Of a DNA stretch of 64,000 bases, positions 59,680-64,000 are shown piece after piece. Source of the DNA: Pontibacter pudoricolor (lineage in GTDB: Bacteria; Bacteroidota; Bacteroidia; Cytophagales; Hymenobacteraceae); assembly GCF_010092985.1 (NCBI RefSeq), contig NZ_CP048106.1:2542001-2606000 (forward strand). Direction: 5' to 3'. The number at the start of each line of letters is the position of its first letter. The first letter of the stretch is position 1. Made by a program: the position numbers and the translations under genes. The notes below the pieces were generated by a model, which worked only from the letters and a program-made list of their open reading frames with translations, was not told the origin of the DNA and did not search any database.

Positions 59680-61308
59680 TCACGTCTGAATCACGCCTAC
59701 GTTGTATGGTCTTTCAATTGGGGCGTGGTTGGCAGCTTCTATTCCCATAGATATCACTTTACGTGTTTCCAGTGGATCAATGATACCATCTACCCATAAA
59801 CGAGCGGCCGCGTAATAAGGTGACAGTTCTTCGTTATACTTTGCTTTAATGCGCTCCAGTAATTCCTGCTCTGCTTCCGGGGTAATTTCTTCTCCTTTTG
59901 CCTTTAATGCGGATACCTGGATCTGCAGAAGCGTATTGGCTGCGGCCGCGCCGCTCATAACAGCCAATTGCGCTGTAGGCCATGAGTAGATCAAACGTGG
60001 ATCGTAAGCTTTACCGCACATCGCGTAATTACCCGCGCCATAGCTGTTACCTATCAGTATCGTTATTTTAGGAACTACAGAGTTAGCCATGGCATTCACC
60101 ATTTTAGCGCCATCTTTTATAATGCCGCCGTGCTCGGCCTTGCTACCAACCATAAACCCGGATACGTCCTGCAAAAACACCAGCGGAATTTTCTTCTGGT
60201 TGCAGTTCATGATAAAGCGTGCTGCCTTGTCTGCTGAGTCGGAGTAGATTACACCCCCCATCTGCATTTCGCCTTTCTTGCTCTTTACTATTTTGCGCTG
60301 GTTGGCAACTATACCAACTGCCCAGCCATCAATGCGACCTAACCCGCAGATCAGCGACTGGCCGTATAGTTCTTTGTATGGCTCAAATTCAGAGTTATCC
60401 ACCAAACGGTTGATGATGTCCATCATGTCGTAAGGCTTAGTGCGGTCAGAAGGAAGTATGCCGTAAATTTCCTGTTCGTCCAGCTTCGGAGCAGCTGGCT
60501 CTACACGACTAAAGCCGGCTTTCGGGTTATCGCCCAACTTATCGAAAATAGTGCGGATATGATCCAGCGCTTCTTTGTCGTCTTTACATTTATAGTCTGT
60601 AACCCCGGAAATCTCGCAATGCGTAGTTGCACCGCCAAGTGTTTCGTTATCAATCGTTTCACCAATGGCAGATTTAACCAGGTAAGAACCACCCAGAAAC
60701 ACAGAACCTGTACCTTCCACTATCAAAGCTTCGTCGCTCATAATAGGCAAATACGCGCCACCAGCCACACAGCTACCCATAATAGCCGCGATCTGCACAA
60801 TGCCCATCGAGCTCATAACAGCGTTGTTGCGGAACATGCGGCCAAAGTGCTCTTTATCCGGGAAAATCTCGTTTTGCATTGGCAAAAACACGCCGGCACT
60901 ATCCACCAGGTAAACTATAGGCAGTTTATTTTCGATGGATATTTCCTGGGCACGCAGGTTTTTCTTGGCTGTGATCGGGAACCAGGCTCCGGCTTTAACA
61001 GTGGCATCGTTGGCAACTATAACGCACTGCCGTCCTTTTATATACCCAATACCAGTTACTACACCACCGCTCGGGCATCCACCTACTTCGGGGTACATGC
61101 CGTCGCCGGCAAACGCACCTACTTCCAGAAACTCCGAGCCTTCATCAATCAGGTAAGCGATGCGCTCGCGGGCTGTCATTTTGCCTTTTTCATGCTCTTT
61201 GGCAATGCGCTTTTCGCCACCACCCAGGTATACTTTCTTTAGTTTGGATTTAAGCTGATAAGTAAGCTGTTTTAAGGAGTCTTCGTTTTTGTTAAATTCG
61301 ATATCCAT
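59680..61308 (-). CDS. Acyl-CoA carboxylase beta subunit (carboxyltransferase)
   Basis: ATG 61308 (MDIEFNKNEDSLKQL) gives 542 residues; the longer frame begins at a GTG inside the upstream terminator. The carboxyltransferase shows VYLVDSAGVFLPMQNEIFPD, MSSMGIVQIAAIMGSCVAGG and FLGGSYLVKSAIGE in the first half, and FLQDVSGFMVGSKAEHGGII with GNSYGAGNYAMCGKAYDPRL in the second. These are closest by eye to methylcrotonyl-CoA carboxylase beta. It moves CO2 from biotin to an acyl-CoA, perhaps in leucine breakdown. The biotin-bearing alpha subunit is not in the window. Confidence 0.92.
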   Translation of the reverse strand: MDIEFNKNEDSLKQLTYQLKSKLKKVYLGGGEKRIAKEHEKGKMTARERIAYLIDEGSEFLEVGAFAGDGMYPEVGGCPSGGVVTGIGYIKGRQCVIVANDATVKAGAWFPITAKKNLRAQEISIENKLPIVYLVDSAGVFLPMQNEIFPDKEHFGRMFRNNAVMSSMGIVQIAAIMGSCVAGGAYLPIMSDEALIVEGTGSVFLGGSYLVKSAIGETIDNETLGGATTHCEISGVTDYKCKDDKEALDHIRTIFDKLGDNPKAGFSRVEPAAPKLDEQEIYGILPSDRTKPYDMMDIINRLVDNSEFEPYKELYGQSLICGLGRIDGWAVGIVANQRKIVKSKKGEMQMGGVIYSDSADKAARFIMNCNQKKIPLVFLQDVSGFMVGSKAEHGGIIKDGAKMVNAMANSVVPKITILIGNSYGAGNYAMCGKAYDPRLIYSWPTAQLAVMSGAAAANTLLQIQVSALKAKGEEITPEAEQELLERIKAKYNEELSPYYAAARLWVDGIIDPLETRKVISMGIEAANHAPIERPYNVGVIQT

Positions 61309-61341
61309 GAAAGGTAGGGTTGTATTTAGGGACTTACAAAG

Positions 61342-61366
61342 AAAAATCCGCCCAAAAGCGGATTTC
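61342..61366 (-). terminator. Terminator after the MCE/MlaD gene
   Basis: AAATCCGC pairs with GCGGATTT with CCAAAA-type loop; on the minus strand TTTCTTTG follows. It separates the MCE gene from the carboxylase gene. Confidence 0.8.
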
Positions 61367-61390
61367 ACAAATATACAATTTTATATAGCC

Positions 61391-62449
61391 TTATTTCACT
61401 TTTGTTGTGTCTGGTTTCAGCGGAATCTTAAGGGTATCCGGTACAGGTTTTCTGAACTCATCCGGGTTCTCATCCTGCATCTCTTTTACTTCTTCCAAAG
61501 TTATTACACGGCCGGTTGCATCTATTTTATACTTGTCTTTTCTGCCGATCAGCGAGAACTGGACATAGCGTTTCGGATAAGCCTGTATGTCGCGCAAAAG
61601 CATATTTAATGCCTCCGTAGAACGTGTCATGTTCTGGTAAAGCGCATCGTCGTTCATCAGTTTACCCATTGAGCCCTCGTTAGAGTTAAGCTTGGCAACT
61701 GTTTGCTGCATCTCTACCACTGCTTTATTAGCGTTATCAACCAGTTTGTTAACTTCAGCCTGCTTCAGCGTATCCGTTATTTCGGCCATGTTCAGGGCAA
61801 TACGATCTATGTGGCGCTGTGTCTGTAACAAGGATGACATCAGCCTGTTGGTGTTGGCTGTAATTTCGTTTATATTTTTCTGGTTGGCGCGCAGCATCTG
61901 GTTCAGAGCTTCAGTAGATGCCTGCGTATTGGCCAGTATAAGCTGGAGATTCTGCTTTGCTTCGCTGTCGAGGAGGCGGTTTACGCGGGCAAGGGTAGTA
62001 TCAACTTTGTCAATTACCGGTACTGCTTTGGTTGTCAGCATATCGGCAATGCTTTTTTCGTTATAAGCAATAAGGCGCTCGCCACCTTTATAAATCTTTT
62101 TGCTGTTGCCCAGGTAAAGTATGATAGCCTTGCTGCCTAAAAGGTCAGAACTGGCAAGCGCTGCTATAGTTGAATCTCCCACCTGTATATCACCCTGAAC
62201 CTCGATCTCAACAAGTATATTGTTATGTTCTTTCGGCAGGAGTTTCATTTTCTGCACAGAACCAACCTGCACGCCGTTCAGCATGACAGGATTTGAAGCT
62301 GTAAGGCCGTCCACGTTACTATATACTATCTGGAAGGTCCTGGTATCAGAGAACAGGTCTGCCCCTTTCAGGAACATAAACCCGAAGTATAGGATTACAA
62401 GTGCTACAATACCGAGCAGCGCTACTTTTATTTCTTTAGATATTTTCAC
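61391..62449 (-). CDS. MlaD/MCE-domain lipid transport protein
   Basis: A 352-residue protein with one N-terminal membrane helix (KVALLGIVALVILYFGFMFL), then an MCE domain (residues about 36-115: FQIVYSNVDGLTASNPVMLN, GVQVGSVQKMKLL, GDSTIAALASSDLLGSKAII) and a long helical tail (130-300) with coiled-coil character. MCE proteins form hexameric periplasmic channels that move phospholipids between membranes. ATPase and permease partners are not in the window. The amidase gene lies 21 bases upstream on the same strand. Confidence 0.92.
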   Translation of the reverse strand: MKISKEIKVALLGIVALVILYFGFMFLKGADLFSDTRTFQIVYSNVDGLTASNPVMLNGVQVGSVQKMKLLPKEHNNILVEIEVQGDIQVGDSTIAALASSDLLGSKAIILYLGNSKKIYKGGERLIAYNEKSIADMLTTKAVPVIDKVDTTLARVNRLLDSEAKQNLQLILANTQASTEALNQMLRANQKNINEITANTNRLMSSLLQTQRHIDRIALNMAEITDTLKQAEVNKLVDNANKAVVEMQQTVAKLNSNEGSMGKLMNDDALYQNMTRSTEALNMLLRDIQAYPKRYVQFSLIGRKDKYKIDATGRVITLEEVKEMQDENPDEFRKPVPDTLKIPLKPDTTKVK

Positions 62450-62470
62450 AAAGGGTTTTTAAGTGCTGTA

Positions 62471-63253
62471 TTAGTTCATGGCTTCCAGCTCTTTTTTATA
62501 ATCCTTGAAAGCACGATATATACCTGATGCCATATACGATTGGCCGGTCTTATCGTTAAGAAATTTTTCTTCGGTAGGATTTGTAAGGAAACCGCACTCT
62601 ATCAGCACGCTTGGCATATAGGATTTCCAGAGCACCAGGAAGCCTGCCTGCTTTACGCCGCGGCTGTGCCTGCCTACTCTCATTTTAAACTCATTCTCTA
62701 CTTTCTGGGCAAAGCGCAGGCTGTTATCCATGTACGCACTCTGGTGCAGGGTAAACAGAATATGGCTTTGCGGAGAGTTAGGATCAAAGCCACCATAGTT
62801 CTCTTTATAGTTGTCTTCGTGCAGGATTACGGAGTTTTCGCGCTTGGCAACATCCAGGTTGCCTTTAGACGTATGAAGACCCATCGCATAGGTTTCGGTA
62901 CCATAAGCCGCAGCAGGGCCTGAGTTCAGGTGAATAGAAATAAAAAGATCAGCGTTGTTTTTGTTAGCGACACCGGCCCGGTCTATCAACTCAACAAAAG
63001 TGTCGGTTTTGCGGGTATAAACTACTTTTACGTCCGGGATATTTTTCTCGATCAGGCTACCTACCTGTAAGGCAAGGCTTAACGCCACATCTGCCTCATG
63101 GGAGTTCCTGCCGTTACACCCTATGTCTTTACCTCCGTGGCCGGCGTCTATTACCACTGTGCGAACTTTGTAGTCTTTGCGGTACTCCAGTTTATTGGAT
63201 GAAAGCAAGAAGAATACCAGGGCTAAAACTGAAATAGTAACAATATTTCTCAC
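62471..63253 (-). CDS. N-acetylmuramoyl-L-alanine amidase (Amidase_3)
   Basis: A 260-residue zinc amidase with a short signal-anchor start (MRNIVTISVLALVFFLLSSN). Zinc ligands are H39 (VIDAGHGGKD), E53 (HEADVALSL) and H108 (LFISIHLNS); the catalytic glutamate is E219 in VLIECGFLTNP. It cuts the lactyl-amide bond between muramic acid and the stem peptide during wall remodelling. The upstream lptD-like gene is divergent and the MCE gene follows, an arrangement typical of Bacteroidota envelope clusters. Confidence 0.95.
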   Translation of the reverse strand: MRNIVTISVLALVFFLLSSNKLEYRKDYKVRTVVIDAGHGGKDIGCNGRNSHEADVALSLALQVGSLIEKNIPDVKVVYTRKTDTFVELIDRAGVANKNNADLFISIHLNSGPAAAYGTETYAMGLHTSKGNLDVAKRENSVILHEDNYKENYGGFDPNSPQSHILFTLHQSAYMDNSLRFAQKVENEFKMRVGRHSRGVKQAGFLVLWKSYMPSVLIECGFLTNPTEEKFLNDKTGQSYMASGIYRAFKDYKKELEAMN

Positions 63254-63280
63254 AACGCTCGTTAGTTAAAAGTTAAACAA

Positions 63281-63288
63281 TAACTTTG
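63281..63288 (+). promoter_or_regulatory. Putative -7 box of the lptD-like gene
   Basis: TAACTTTG matches TAnnTTTG exactly and lies 38 bases before the TTG start. No TTTG at 19 bases upstream. Confidence 0.45.
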
Positions 63289-63325
63289 TACAAATTAAAT
63301 AAAACTTTAGGGAAGTCTGAAGAAG

Positions 63326-64000
63326 TTGCGACACATTTTGATTTTTTTGCTGCTCGTGCAGCTCGCCGTACTTTCTCCTCTGCTGGCGACAGGCCAGATC
63401 ATGCCTCGTACCCTGCGTCCTGCAAGTGCAAAACAAGATACGGTAAAGCAGGATTCTGTTAGACTGGCTGCCCCGCAAGGCGACATCGAGACGACAATCA
63501 AATATTCGGCCAGAGATTCTATTCAGCTGGAAGCCACCAGCAAAATAGTTCACCTTTACGGCGATGCCAAGATCAACTATGGCTCCATGTCGCTTCAGGC
63601 GGCTTACATCAAAATCGATTACGAGACCAACCTGCTTACTGCTACCTCCCTTACCGACTCAACAGGCAAAGACATTGGCGTTCCGGTTTTTGTGGATGGT
63701 GCCGAATCTTATTCTGCCAAACGCATAGCTTACAACTTTAAAACCAAACGCGGCCGCATTGCTGAAGTAGTAACGCAGCAAGGCGAAGGTTTTATACACT
63801 CAGAACTGGTAAAAAAGAACGAAGCCAACGAAATTTTTGGCTTACATAATAAATATACCACCTGTAACCTGGCACACCCGCACTTTTATATCAGTGCCGG
63901 CAAAATAAAAGCTATCCCGAACGATAAAGTCATGTCAGGTCCGTTTAACCTGGTTATTGGTGATATTCCTACTCCGCTGGGCTTCCTGTTCGGATTGTTT
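63326..64000 (+). CDS. lptD: LPS-assembly protein LptD-like, 3' truncated by the window
   Basis: A frame from TTG 63326 (RHILIFLLLVQLAVLSPLL, then ATGQ) stays open to the end of the window, 225 residues. The start has signal-peptide character and no nearby ATG is better. After a variable segment comes an OstA/LptA-like beta-jellyroll (YGDAKINYGSMSLQAAYIKI, DYETNLLTAT, RGRIAEVVTQQGEGFIHSEL) followed by YTTCNLAHPHFYISAGKIKA, the Bacteroidota LptD pattern. In the outer membrane LptD inserts lipopolysaccharide. The barrel lies beyond the window. Confidence 0.88.
   Translation, partial: MRHILIFLLLVQLAVLSPLLATGQIMPRTLRPASAKQDTVKQDSVRLAAPQGDIETTIKYSARDSIQLEATSKIVHLYGDAKINYGSMSLQAAYIKIDYETNLLTATSLTDSTGKDIGVPVFVDGAESYSAKRIAYNFKTKRGRIAEVVTQQGEGFIHSELVKKNEANEIFGLHNKYTTCNLAHPHFYISAGKIKAIPNDKVMSGPFNLVIGDIPTPLGFLFGLF

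Noticed and set aside
60559..61242. A 227-residue open frame on the plus strand
   Set aside because: Antisense to the acyl-CoA carboxylase beta gene; no recognisable motifs.
63266..63553. A 95-residue minus-strand frame at the lptD start
   Set aside because: It overlaps the signal peptide and first domain of the lptD-like gene and shows no signal of its own; the lptD frame stays open to the window end.

Overview
The window looks like chromosomal DNA of a Bacteroidota, order Cytophagales. A Hymenobacteraceae/Pontibacter-like genome is my best guess, inferred from protein style and not proven. Supporting signs are type IX secretion (T9SS) C-terminal sorting domains of both types A and B, a PorP/SprF partner gene, SusD-less outer-membrane beta-barrel proteins, promoters of the Bacteroidota -7 form TAnnTTTG, weak Shine-Dalgarno sites and a Bacteroidota-style lptD-amidase-MCE cluster. 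There is no plasmid, phage or CRISPR signature. | Layout. 0-6.3 kb: the 3' part of a giant Ig-repeat surface protein with a type B T9SS tail, followed by its PorP/SprF partner. 6.4-7.4 kb: repeat island 1. 7.4-14.6 kb: a hypothetical protein, a DUF2721 protein, queA, a 311-bp MITE-like element, an M28 peptidase, a DUF1028 protein, a NYN-LOTUS protein and a dienelactone hydrolase-like protein. 15-24 kb: a secreted subtilase with a T9SS tail, a membrane protein, dnaK and two outer-membrane barrels, one with a broken signal peptide. 24-33.4 kb: ogt, RDD, a histidine phosphatase, a large TPR/HExxH protein coupled to a second gene with a broken signal peptide, two PAP2 phosphatases either side of tRNA-Leu(CAG), thpR, pncC and a methyltransferase. 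33.4-34.5 kb: repeat island 2. 34.5-50.4 kb: all 14 subunits of NADH:quinone oxidoreductase (Complex I) on the minus strand, split between nuoJ and nuoK by a terminator, repeat island 3 and an opposite-strand lipoprotein gene, with an SMR exporter gene between nuoF and nuoG. 50.6-52.3 kb: P5C dehydrogenase. 52.4-53.5 kb: repeat island 4. 53.5-64 kb: folB-divIVA-WD40, a phosphopantetheinyl transferase, a redoxin, a methyltransferase, a SirB1-like protein, a four-helix bundle protein, an acyl-CoA carboxylase beta subunit, and an envelope cluster (MCE/MlaD, amidase, divergent lptD). | Two patterns stand out beyond the genes. First, the heptamer AACTATA/TATAGTT, usually as AACTATAG or CTATAGTT around the palindrome CTATAG, is very strongly over-represented in spacers and in many ordinary genes, yet nearly absent from dnaK and nuoD. 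Second, four composite repeat islands share ordered modules: a common terminus, several GC-rich palindromes and a core of about 140 bp that could fold. Islands 2 and 4 are inverted copies that enclose the whole nuo/pruA segment of about 20 kb. These are the best candidates for undescribed biology here; the protein-coding genes are mostly recognisable families.
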